Positions 7,336 through 14,152 of a stretch of 19,604 bases of DNA are shown here, piece after piece. Where the stretch lies: contig PWXL01000219.1 of the NCBI GenBank assembly GCA_003561145.1, forward strand, positions 1 to 19,604, given 5' to 3'. Position numbers and translations under genes: made by a program. The stretch's first letter is position 1, and the number at the start of each line of letters is the position of its first letter. Source of the stretch: Candidatus Atribacteria bacterium. Its GTDB lineage: Bacteria > Atribacterota > Atribacteria > Atribacterales > Atribacteraceae. Under the pieces are notes generated by a model. It did not search any database. It was not told where the DNA came from and was given only the letters and a program-made list of their open reading frames with translations.

Positions 7336-8133
7336 TCAAAGGGGCGGCGAGCTCCCGGGAATGTCATCCGGACCGTCCTGTCCTTTCCAAGCAAGAGAAT
7401 AAGAACCCCACCGTGCGCGCACAAGCAGCCATCCAAAGCGGAGAAGAGCCGGCAATACCCGGCCGATGCGCCGGGGTTCTGAGCACACCCGCCATGCCCA
7501 TTCCAAACCGAAACGGCGAAACAGGGCCGGTGAGCGGCGTTTTATACCGGATAGCACATCAAAGCTTCCTCCCACTCCCACGAAAAGTGTTCCTGAAAGC
7601 GCACTGCGGTTCCGGTCAATCCATTCCTCCTGGCGGGGTGACCCCATACTTACCAACACAAGCTGAGGTTGGGCACTGCGTACCTTTTCGGATACTTCAG
7701 TATCGTTTTGATAGTATCCATGCTGAATACCGACAATGCGCAACGCCGGGTACTTGTGCTGCACTGTATCTGTTGCTTTTTTAAGTACTTCTTTCCGGGC
7801 ACCCAGTAGAAAAACACTCCATCCCCGCTTTTCTCCTTCTCTCAACAAAGCTTGAGCTACTTCAATTCCGGGTAAACGGTGGCGCAGTGGAGAGCGCAAA
7901 AAACGAGCTCCGGCTATTATGCCTATACCATCAGCCACCCGGTATTCAGCACAGGAAAGAATACGGAGGAACTCTGCACAACGGGCGGCATGTGCCACCA
8001 TTTCAGGGTTGAGGGTGACAAGATGTATAGTATGTCCTTTTGTAATCTCACTGGCCACAGACGCTACTAACTCCTCCATCGAACAGTCTATGACAAAGAG
8101 TCCCAACACGTTCCGCTGTGGCAGCCCTCTCAT
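7336..8133 (-). CDS. WecG/TagA/CpsF family glycosyltransferase (GT26)
   Basis: A 265-residue GT26 glycosyltransferase, a family that adds the second sugar (typically an N-acetylmannosamine-type residue) to a lipid-linked GlcNAc during wall-polymer or surface glycan synthesis. Seen motifs: HLVTLNPEMV (T40, N42), YRVADGIGI (D68), RLPGIEV (about 86-92), the central VSMGSPRQEEWI (about 161-172), and GVGGSFDVLSGIKRRSP followed by GLEWAWRV. The C-terminal stretch, rich in basic and hydrophobic residues (about 205-245), fits the membrane-associating tail of TagA-type enzymes. The ATG overlaps the csaB stop by four bases (ATGA). With CsaB and DUF5693 immediately upstream it probably works on a secondary cell-wall polysaccharide. 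The exact donor and acceptor are unknown. Confidence 0.93.
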   Translation of the reverse strand: MRGLPQRNVLGLFVIDCSMEELVASVASEITKGHTIHLVTLNPEMVAHAARCAEFLRILSCAEYRVADGIGIIAGARFLRSPLRHRLPGIEVAQALLREGEKRGWSVFLLGARKEVLKKATDTVQHKYPALRIVGIQHGYYQNDTEVSEKVRSAQPQLVLVSMGSPRQEEWIDRNRSALSGTLFVGVGGSFDVLSGIKRRSPALFRRFGLEWAWRVCSEPRRIGRVLPALLRFGWLLVRARWGSYSLAWKGQDGPDDIPGSSPPL

Positions 8134-9188
8134 GCTTCACCTCTTGCTGAAGCCAATACAACGGCCAAATCGCGTGTATTTTCCAAAGCCAGGCGGGAGA
8201 AGCCCTCCCTTACGTGTTGTCTCTCTTCGGCCCTGCTCATCCCGGCAGCATATAGCTGCGCGAGTTCATGAGAGTCAAACTGGGGCCAGGAAATGAGGGG
8301 AGGCCGGGTAAAACATCCGGTCAACGCGGCTATCTTGGGATCAAGATCAAACGCGGCCCAGGGAACATTAAAAAGGGTGGCTAACACCGCCGGATGCAGG
8401 CGCATGGTGAATAACGCTTGGAGCGAAGAAAAGTAGGAAGGAATTTCCTCCCAAGAGCGGAACGCTATCACCCTTCCCTTGCTGCGATCGGCAATACGTG
8501 AAGCAGTAGTAAAATCATGTTCCTTGTGAAAGGCGACAATATCAACTGTATCGCCTACCTCTTGAGAGAGATGCACCACTGCGCGAGTGAGCGCGTCTTC
8601 CTGTTTTGCCGAAGCATTGCGAACACATACAGCCACCCTTTTGTCTTCTTTTTCCATGGGCTGCTTCCAAAGCCCGGGAAGGAAAAGGGGATCCGCCCCT
8701 TCCCGAATTCGATCGGGTAGGCAGCCTAAACGTTCAGCCACTCGTGCAGTGGCCGGGTCCCTGGCCACAAAAAGCTTGCAACGGCTTACAATATAACGAG
8801 CCAGGGCAAGACCCGTCACGGTGCGAAAGGGTCCCAGTCCACACCGGTAAAACACTACTGGTTTACGCCACAAGAGGGCCCACCCTAAAAGAGATGTATA
8901 GTACATGAGAGAGCGCAGGCTCGTCTTATCCTGCAACAGGCTCCCTCCTCCTACCATGACCACGTCGCACAGGCGAATACTGGAGGCTACATCACGCAAT
9001 GACCGGCGTGAAACAGTTCGGGCATTTTCTACCGGTACAGGGATTGTATCCCCGGGAACGAGAACGTGTGGAATAAGTGAACATTTTTTCCATTGTGTCA
9101 GGGTGGATAATTCACGTCCCAGGGCGAAAAGGCTGAGTTCGTCCCCCCAATTACCGAAACCGTAATACCCCAGGAGAAATATATTCAA
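8130..9188 (-). CDS. csaB: Polysaccharide pyruvyl transferase CsaB
   Basis: A 352-residue member of the CsaB subgroup of polysaccharide pyruvyl transferases. CsaB in Bacillus adds ketal-pyruvate to the secondary wall polymer that S-layer homology (SLH) domains bind. The N-terminus GYYGFGNWGDELSL is the family's hallmark opening. VMVGGGSLLQDKTSLRSLMYY (about 76-96), YRCGLGPF and FTMRLHPAVLA are the other conserved blocks. The start is TTG at 9188, giving NIFLLGYYGFGN directly; no better start exists, because an in-frame TGA (the DUF5693 stop) lies only two codons before it. The ribosome binding site is weak, which suggests reinitiation after DUF5693. It shares an ATGA overlap with the glycosyltransferase that follows. 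Confidence 0.93.
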   Translation of the reverse strand: MNIFLLGYYGFGNWGDELSLFALGRELSTLTQWKKCSLIPHVLVPGDTIPVPVENARTVSRRSLRDVASSIRLCDVVMVGGGSLLQDKTSLRSLMYYTSLLGWALLWRKPVVFYRCGLGPFRTVTGLALARYIVSRCKLFVARDPATARVAERLGCLPDRIREGADPLFLPGLWKQPMEKEDKRVAVCVRNASAKQEDALTRAVVHLSQEVGDTVDIVAFHKEHDFTTASRIADRSKGRVIAFRSWEEIPSYFSSLQALFTMRLHPAVLATLFNVPWAAFDLDPKIAALTGCFTRPPLISWPQFDSHELAQLYAAGMSRAEERQHVREGFSRLALENTRDLAVVLASARGEA

Positions 9189-9194
9189 TTCCCG

Positions 9195-10712
9195 TCAGAC
9201 ACCCCACCGTTCCATCCGCTGCCACAGGGCAAAAATCAGCCATATCCCTGCCAGGTATACAAGTCCCACCGGTATACTCAACAAGAAAGCGTTGAGAAAC
9301 CGCAAAAGAATGAAAACAAAATCGGTATGGATATGGCAGAATGAATTGAAAAAGGTAACAAAGCCCACCGTTAGTGCAAGCCACAAAACAACGCGGTAGG
9401 CTGCACGCATAGGTTTGTTCCGGTATGCCAGGAGAACCCATAACGCCGGGTACCCAATAAGAAATTCCTTGGTACGGGGACGCATGAATAGTACCTGCTC
9501 AAGCATAGCCCGCATTCTGCTTTCCACGGCACCTGCGGGGAAAAGCGGAAAATTACCGGTTCGCGTAACATAGAGAAGAAAACCTATACCCAGCACAGCC
9601 AGTATAACAAGCTCATATCTCTTGAGCGCACCCAGCACGGCTTGTCCAATAGTAACTCCCAAAACCCTGCTGCGAAACATGTACAAGGCCACCAACACGA
9701 GTGGGACTATAAAAGATACTTTTACGCCCCAGTACTGCTCTATACGGAGAACAAAGAGCTGGTCGAAAAGGTTCAAAGCCACCAAAAAGGCACCGGCGAA
9801 AACCACAAGGAAAGCCGCCGTAACCACTTTCCCGCCTAACCGTTTCTCCCTGAACGCATCAATGAGAAGGAAAACAGAAAGAGTGGGAAAAGCCAGGCCC
9901 GCGACAAACCCCGTGTATTGCATGCCGGCTATGCGATCCCCCCACAGGGACAACGTACCGAGGACCACAGCGAGTATAACACATACCCCCCATTTTCCTG
10001 GTAAAAAAGCTCCCCATACTACCGATCCGGTTAAAGAAACCGACAGCACAAAGAGAAGATGTGCCCATAATGGAGGAGAGAAGGATGAAAGGGGCTCTAG
10101 GTCTCCCTTGACGAAACCTCCCCGTTCCAGTTCATCGCTCAGGGAGGAAAGATAAGCCGTGTTGTGTTCCCAAATATTATATGAAGGCGCAGTGAACATC
10201 CGTACATACAACAGGCGGATAGAACGTTCCCGAACTGCGCGCAGCAGACGATCACGGGCTGTGGTGGGGGTGTAATTTTTCAGTTCATCGGGCGGGACAC
10301 TGTGTGTCCTTACCGTTTGTTCCGGAATCAAAGAAGCCAGTACACTTTCTCCCTTTTGGCCCACAAATTCGACGTATCCCCAAAACAGCTCCCGTTCACG
10401 CAATCTCCCGGCTACCGTTTCCAGGGCGGCACGGTCTCCGTTTCCCAGCACTTCATCACCGGAAAATACCACACCCACAGCGTGTTCCCATACTTCATCA
10501 TCCAGGAGTTCTTCCACTATGTGCGGGGGAAGAGCATGCAGGTTACGGGGCCGTAAGATTACGCGAAAACCGCGTTCGTCAAGTGCTTCTATAAGCTCGC
10601 GGTTCCAACCCAGGCTTACCTTATCCTCTTCTTCCGGAAAAACGTTGATACCGACCGTTCCCACTCCGATTTCTTCGGCCTGCTTTCCTAACAGTTGCAG
10701 TTGATCGAGCAT
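9195..10712 (-). CDS. DUF5693 family membrane protein, C-terminal part after in-frame TAG
   Basis: The large fragment of a DUF5693 protein: a soluble N-terminal region (to about residue 210) and then about ten hydrophobic segments (about 215-500). The motif FMRPRTKEFLIGYP (near residue 412), conserved in this family, is intact. The ATG at 10712 is an internal methionine with no convincing ribosome binding site. The same frame stays open upstream through 10713-10799 (29 more codons, including RYFFVPEE) to a TAG at 10800-10802, beyond which the N-terminal part continues in frame. Intact, the protein would be about 618 residues, a normal length for the family. Function is unknown. Its place directly before csaB suggests a role in wall-polymer assembly or export, which is inference. 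The frame ends two codons before the csaB TTG. Confidence 0.8.
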   Translation of the reverse strand: MLDQLQLLGKQAEEIGVGTVGINVFPEEEDKVSLGWNRELIEALDERGFRVILRPRNLHALPPHIVEELLDDEVWEHAVGVVFSGDEVLGNGDRAALETVAGRLRERELFWGYVEFVGQKGESVLASLIPEQTVRTHSVPPDELKNYTPTTARDRLLRAVRERSIRLLYVRMFTAPSYNIWEHNTAYLSSLSDELERGGFVKGDLEPLSSFSPPLWAHLLFVLSVSLTGSVVWGAFLPGKWGVCVILAVVLGTLSLWGDRIAGMQYTGFVAGLAFPTLSVFLLIDAFREKRLGGKVVTAAFLVVFAGAFLVALNLFDQLFVLRIEQYWGVKVSFIVPLVLVALYMFRSRVLGVTIGQAVLGALKRYELVILAVLGIGFLLYVTRTGNFPLFPAGAVESRMRAMLEQVLFMRPRTKEFLIGYPALWVLLAYRNKPMRAAYRVVLWLALTVGFVTFFNSFCHIHTDFVFILLRFLNAFLLSIPVGLVYLAGIWLIFALWQRMERWGV

Positions 10713-10799
10713 CTCGGCCCGTAAAGTTTCCTCAGGGACAAAAAAGTACCGGCGGTCACGCGGAGCGCCTGCGGGGCGGGGAGCCGGCGCTACCTTACC

Positions 10800-11051
10800 C
10801 TATTGTTGCAGGGAACGCAAATCATAATCACTCACCCCTACTGTCCCGTACCCCATTTCCCGTACCTCTTCTAATAACTCCAGGGGATCGGCACCGGTGC
10901 GGGCCGCCAAAATTTCAATGTCCCACCAGTCGATCGCTTTCTCGACCGTGCGCCATTCACGCTCCCGTTCCAACCTCTCAGGAAGCATGAACACAGAAGC
11001 AACAGCGACAAGTGCGACGGCGAGCACTATGGCAATCATGTTACTTTTCAT
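10800..11051 (-). CDS. DUF5693 family protein, N-terminal fragment ending at TAG
   Basis: An 83-residue piece beginning with a membrane anchor (MKSNMIAIVLAVALVAVA, residues 1-20). It then has VEKAIDWWDIEILAARTGADPLELLEEVREMGYGTVGVSDYDLRSLQQ, the typical N-terminal repeat-like region of DUF5693 proteins (abbreviated here as the stretch from V36 to Q83). It stops at TAG (10800-10802) and the same frame continues as the remaining DUF5693 protein, so a single base change (for example CAG, GAG or TGG to TAG) accounts for the break. The ATG overlaps the biotin-protein stop by four bases (ATGA), so the gene is translationally coupled to the carboxylase genes. It could be a real nonsense mutation, a recoded amber codon or a sequence error. 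Confidence 0.75.
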   Translation of the reverse strand: MKSNMIAIVLAVALVAVASVFMLPERLEREREWRTVEKAIDWWDIEILAARTGADPLELLEEVREMGYGTVGVSDYDLRSLQQ

Positions 11052-11422
11052 TTCCGGTGCTCTTCGATTTCAAGCAGAGGATCACCGGTATCGACTACAT
11101 CGTTTTCTTCCACGTGAACTTGGGTAACGACCCCGGCATTCTCGGCCTGGATTTCATTTTCCATCTTCATCGCCTCCAGCATCAGTACCACCTGGCCCGC
11201 TTCCACCCGGTCTCCTTTCTCCGCCGAAAGAGAAAGGACCCTTCCGGGCATGGGAGCCCGAAGTGTCGTAGTCACCTGCAGAGGGGCAGCAGTTTTTTTC
11301 CCGGTGGTGGAAGCACGCTTGATATCTCTCACCCGGAATGCTCCTCCTCCTTCTGATGAGGAAATTTCATCTACTTCCACTTCGAATTCTTCTCCATTGA
11401 CCCGCACCAGAAACTTCCGCAT
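11048..11422 (-). CDS. Biotin carboxyl carrier protein of an acyl-CoA carboxylase/decarboxylase
   Basis: A 124-residue biotinyl protein. The start is the ATG at 11422, which has a perfect AAGGAGG seven bases upstream (11431-11437); an upstream ATG at 11470 in the same frame lacks support. Residues 1-55 form the small N-terminal region seen in methylmalonyl-CoA decarboxylase gamma and transcarboxylase carrier subunits (MRKFLVRVNGEEFEVEVDE). The C-terminal half is a biotinyl domain. It holds APMPGRVL and the biotin attachment motif EAMKMEN, whose Lys carries biotin. It shuttles carboxyl groups between the carboxyltransferase encoded upstream and a biotin carboxylase or membrane decarboxylase, neither of which is in the window. 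The gene's stop overlaps the DUF5693 start. Confidence 0.92.
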   Translation of the reverse strand: MRKFLVRVNGEEFEVEVDEISSSEGGGAFRVRDIKRASTTGKKTAAPLQVTTTLRAPMPGRVLSLSAEKGDRVEAGQVVLMLEAMKMENEIQAENAGVVTQVHVEENDVVDTGDPLLEIEEHRK

Positions 11423-11427
11423 CAAAC

Positions 11428-11616
11428 CTACCTCCTTAGAACTAAACCCCAGGAGTGTTCCTGCAGGCACAGTGTTTTCCAGCTATGACTTTTTCGGGGA
11501 ACATAGGGTCGCCTCGGTGCGTGTTCGCTCTCCATCATGGCAGCTACCGCGGAGATAATGACTGCTGTGAGTTGTGGTGATACCTTTGACCTCAGGTCAC
11601 ACCGGGATATTACCAT
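11428..11616 (-). CDS. Small epsilon/OadG-like polypeptide of the carboxylase cluster
   Basis: A 62-residue protein between the carboxyltransferase and biotin carrier genes. The core SPQLTAVIISAVAAMM (about residues 14-29), followed by a basic stretch with prolines (RRPYVPRK) and a Trp-containing tail, resembles the small subunits that sit at this place in methylmalonyl-CoA decarboxylase loci. MmdE of Veillonella, for example, is about 55 residues and similar to the C-terminal part of the delta subunit. The ATG at 11616 overlaps the end of the carboxyltransferase gene by 20 bases and has an AAGGGGG site seven bases upstream. The last codons (AGG AGG) carry the ribosome binding site of the biotin carrier gene, five bases further on. 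It has no membrane segment, so a structural role in the complex is inferred. Confidence 0.55.
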   Translation of the reverse strand: MVISRCDLRSKVSPQLTAVIISAVAAMMESEHAPRRPYVPRKSHSWKTLCLQEHSWGLVLRR

Positions 11617-13156
11617 GTTTTTTCCCCCTTCCGACTTCTCTCTTTGACCAGAGAAGCTCCAGTCCCCGGATTACCTTGCGACGTGTATGAACTGGATGAA
11701 TGACCTTGTCGACATAGCCGCGCTTGGCAGCCTCATATGGATTGTAAAATTGATCCCGGTACTCGGTCAACAACTTTTCTCTTGTTGCCTCTGAATCAAG
11801 CGCACTCTCGATTTCCCGTCGGAAGATTATATTCACTGCACCTTCTGCACCCATCACTGCAATCTCAGCGGTGGGCCAGGCCAGTACCAGGTCCGCGCCG
11901 AGGTCCCGGCAGCACATGGCCAGATAGGCACCGCCGTAGGCCTTGCGTACAATGAGAGTGATCTTGGGAACGGTGGCCTCGGAATATGCATATAATACCT
12001 TAGCACCGTGGCGGATGATACCCCCGAATTCCTGGTGAGATCCGGGTAAGAATCCCGGAACATCAACCAGGGTAAGCAAAGGAACATTGAAAGCATCGCA
12101 AAAGCGAATAAAACGGGACGCCTTGTCTGCTGCATCAATATCCAGACACCCCGCCAGGTGATACGGCTGGTTGGCTACAACACCTACCGAGTGTCCTCCT
12201 ATACGGGCAAAACCCACCACCACATTGCGGGCGTACTCAGGAAACACTTCCAGAAAAGTATCTCCGTCCGCCAGTTCAAATATAATCTTTTTTATATCGT
12301 AAGGCTTGTTTGGATGAGGAGAAACCACGTTCACAAGTTCAGGATTTTCCCGGTCAGGCGGATCGTCATTTTCCAAAAATGGAGGATTTTCCGAGTTGTT
12401 GGAAGGAATATAGCTCAGAAGATGACGTACCTGGATGAAACATTCTTCTTCACTTACGGAGGTAAAAGCTGCGATACCGCTTCTGGTAGCATGGGTAAGC
12501 GCTCCTCCCAATTCCTCGGCTGACACCTCTTCACCCGTCGCCGCCCTCACTACCTGGGGACCGGTAACAAACATTTTACTTGTTTTTTCGATCATGAACA
12601 CAAAATCCATCAGAGCAGGAGAATACACTGCCCCCCCGGCACAGGGACCGGCAATAACCGCAATCTGGGGTATCACACCTGAAGCACGGGTATTCCGGAA
12701 AAATATCTGGCCGTACCCAGACAGAGAATCAATCCCTTCCTGAATACGGGCACCCCCGGAGTCATTGATAGCAATAACAGGAGCGCCGATACGGGTGGCC
12801 ATGTCCATCACCTTGCATATCTTTTTGGCGTGCATTTCTCCCAGTGACCCCCCCATCACCGTGAAGTCCTGGGAATATATGCATACTGCCCGTCCGTCGA
12901 TAGTAGCAAAACCGGCCACCACACCGTCGGCGGGTACATGTTTTTCCCCCATGCCAAAGCGTGTGGAGCGGTGCTCGAGAAAGAGGTCCACTTCTTCAAA
13001 GCTTCCCTGGTCCACAAGGAGTGCGATGCGTTCCCGGGCGGTAAGTTTTCCACTTAAGTGCTGTTTCTCAACAGCCCGCTCACCGCCGCCTGCGGTTACG
13101 GTAGACTCTTTCTGTTCCAGTTCTTCCAACAATTCCGCCAATGTCTTTCCCGGCAT
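11597..13156 (-). CDS. Acyl-CoA carboxyltransferase subunit (methylmalonyl-CoA decarboxylase/propionyl-CoA carboxylase type)
   Basis: A carboxyltransferase of the MmdA/PccB family, 519 residues from the ATG at 13156, with the two crotonase-like halves of the family. Motifs: KLTARERIALLVD, SQDFTVMGGSLGEMHAKKI, INDSGGARIQEG, IAGPCAGGAVYSPALMDF and FVTGPQVV in the N-half. The C-half has VDVPGFLPG, GAKVLYAYSEATVPK, RKAYGGAYLAM and AVMGAEGAVNIIFRREI. It transfers carboxyl between biotin and propionyl-CoA/(S)-methylmalonyl-CoA, or a related acyl-CoA. The start was chosen because MPGKTLAELLEELE gives the usual length and has AAAGG nine bases upstream; a TTG at 13213 would add 19 unusual residues. 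The small epsilon-like and biotin carrier genes follow at once. With no decarboxylase beta subunit in the window, sodium pump versus carboxylase cannot be decided. Confidence 0.93.
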   Translation of the reverse strand: MPGKTLAELLEELEQKESTVTAGGGERAVEKQHLSGKLTARERIALLVDQGSFEEVDLFLEHRSTRFGMGEKHVPADGVVAGFATIDGRAVCIYSQDFTVMGGSLGEMHAKKICKVMDMATRIGAPVIAINDSGGARIQEGIDSLSGYGQIFFRNTRASGVIPQIAVIAGPCAGGAVYSPALMDFVFMIEKTSKMFVTGPQVVRAATGEEVSAEELGGALTHATRSGIAAFTSVSEEECFIQVRHLLSYIPSNNSENPPFLENDDPPDRENPELVNVVSPHPNKPYDIKKIIFELADGDTFLEVFPEYARNVVVGFARIGGHSVGVVANQPYHLAGCLDIDAADKASRFIRFCDAFNVPLLTLVDVPGFLPGSHQEFGGIIRHGAKVLYAYSEATVPKITLIVRKAYGGAYLAMCCRDLGADLVLAWPTAEIAVMGAEGAVNIIFRREIESALDSEATREKLLTEYRDQFYNPYEAAKRGYVDKVIHPVHTRRKVIRGLELLWSKREVGRGKKHGNIPV

Positions 13157-13243
13157 GGCGTCCAACCTTTCCGCCGGTGAAAACACTTCCGGCTTTACTG
13201 TTCGATCTCCCAACCATCTTTTGCAGGGTCAAAACTGGCCATA

Positions 13244-13272
13244 ACAATAGCAGAAAACACAAATTATTTCAA
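13244..13272 (-). promoter_or_regulatory. Promoter of the carboxyltransferase operon
   Basis: On the minus strand TTGAAA (13267-13272) and TATTGT (13244-13249) are separated by exactly 17 bases, and TGC before the -10 gives the TG of an extended -10. Transcription would start near 13237, about 80 bases before the ATG chosen for the carboxyltransferase. The site lies in the only gap (157 bases, 13157-13312, counting the region before the ATG) between the NTPase gene and this block. Confidence 0.55.
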
Positions 13273-13278
13273 AAGATA

Positions 13279-13301
13279 TTCCCGCTGAATAAAACGGGGA
13301 A
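13279..13301 (-). terminator. Weak candidate terminator after the NTPase gene
   Basis: On the minus strand TTCCCCG and CGGGAA form a 6-base stem with one bulged C around a 10-base loop, followed by TATCTTTT. The stem is short and the T run interrupted, so termination would be weak at best. It overlaps the approach to the promoter at 13244-13272. Confidence 0.25.
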
Positions 13302-13312
13302 CTTTCGGTTGA

Positions 13313-14152
13313 TTATTCGCCGGGTTGTCCGGCGAGGGCAGGAGAAGGGGTTGGCACAATCCCTTCAACTTCCATATCAATACGTTTGAGTTCGACCCCG
13401 CTCAGTTCTTCCACCCGCTCGCGTAAGTATCTTTGCACGAAGCGGCACAGAGCAGGAAGGCGGGGGTAACCGCGTACAACACAGATGAGTCGAGCTGACA
13501 CTCCGGAATCAACCTTATGCAAAACAATCTCGTTGACTTTTTCAATCCAGGGCAGATTACTGAGTAAAATAAAGATCAAAGAACGGAGAGCATTTTCAGA
13601 AACAGTGAGCTTTCCCAAGTAACTGAAAGGAGGCCGGACAACTGTCTTTTCCCGTGAAGAATAAAACCATCCCCATACTTTTACCGGTATCGAATCGACG
13701 AGGTTTCCCCAGGTATTGCGTTTCAATTCAATAAGTGGAACAGGAATAGTGTGTTTCCCCTCGCTTTCGCGTGCCAAGATCGCCATTTCAATTTCCTTTG
13801 GACCAGCCACCCGGTCAATGTCAATCACTTCATATGGAGGAGGAAGTCCCAGACGCTGGCAAACGGTTTCTACCATCTGTTGGGAAATCCCCAACACCAT
13901 GAGCTTTTCCGGTTGCACTTTTTCAATAGCGGCACGTACCTTTTCGCGGTGTTCAGGGTAGTAAAAAATGGCAATCTTGGCCGCCCTGATTTTGCTTATC
14001 TCAGCTTTTGCTGATGTACCGGCCACGATACGCCCCCCTGCTATAAACAGCCCGTCATCGATAATACAGTTGATCCCATACCGCTGCGCGATATGGGGAG
14101 CCCGGTAGCTTTTACCGGTTCCAGTGGGCCCAACCAAAGCATAGACCTTCAT
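13313..14152 (-). CDS. P-loop NTPase with Gls24/Asp23-like C-terminal region
   Basis: A 279-residue cytoplasmic protein, no membrane segment. It opens with a Walker A motif (VGPTGTGKS, residues 7-15). An ATPase-like region follows, with DDGLFIAGGRIVAGTSAKAE and later EKLMVLGISQQMV, where nucleotide-dependent sensing or processing would occur. After a strand-rich linker, residues about 175-267 (YLGKLTVSENALRSLI to KRIDMEVEGIV) follow the pattern of Gls24/Asp23 (DUF322) domains: a GxLxxSxxAL opening, a central V-rich strand and a closing VxLxxIDxxVxGI. Gls24/Asp23 proteins are associated with the envelope and stress in Bacillota. The function is not known, and the Gls24 assignment is from pattern only. 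The ATG overlaps the prfB stop by four bases (ATGA), implying co-translation with RF2. Confidence 0.75.
   Translation of the reverse strand: MKVYALVGPTGTGKSYRAPHIAQRYGINCIIDDGLFIAGGRIVAGTSAKAEISKIRAAKIAIFYYPEHREKVRAAIEKVQPEKLMVLGISQQMVETVCQRLGLPPPYEVIDIDRVAGPKEIEMAILARESEGKHTIPVPLIELKRNTWGNLVDSIPVKVWGWFYSSREKTVVRPPFSYLGKLTVSENALRSLIFILLSNLPWIEKVNEIVLHKVDSGVSARLICVVRGYPRLPALCRFVQRYLRERVEELSGVELKRIDMEVEGIVPTPSPALAGQPGE

Noticed and set aside
13157..13213. Carboxyltransferase start at the TTG at 13213
   Set aside because: It would add 19 residues with no family counterpart and has no clear ribosome binding site, while the ATG at 13156 gives the usual length. It remains possible.
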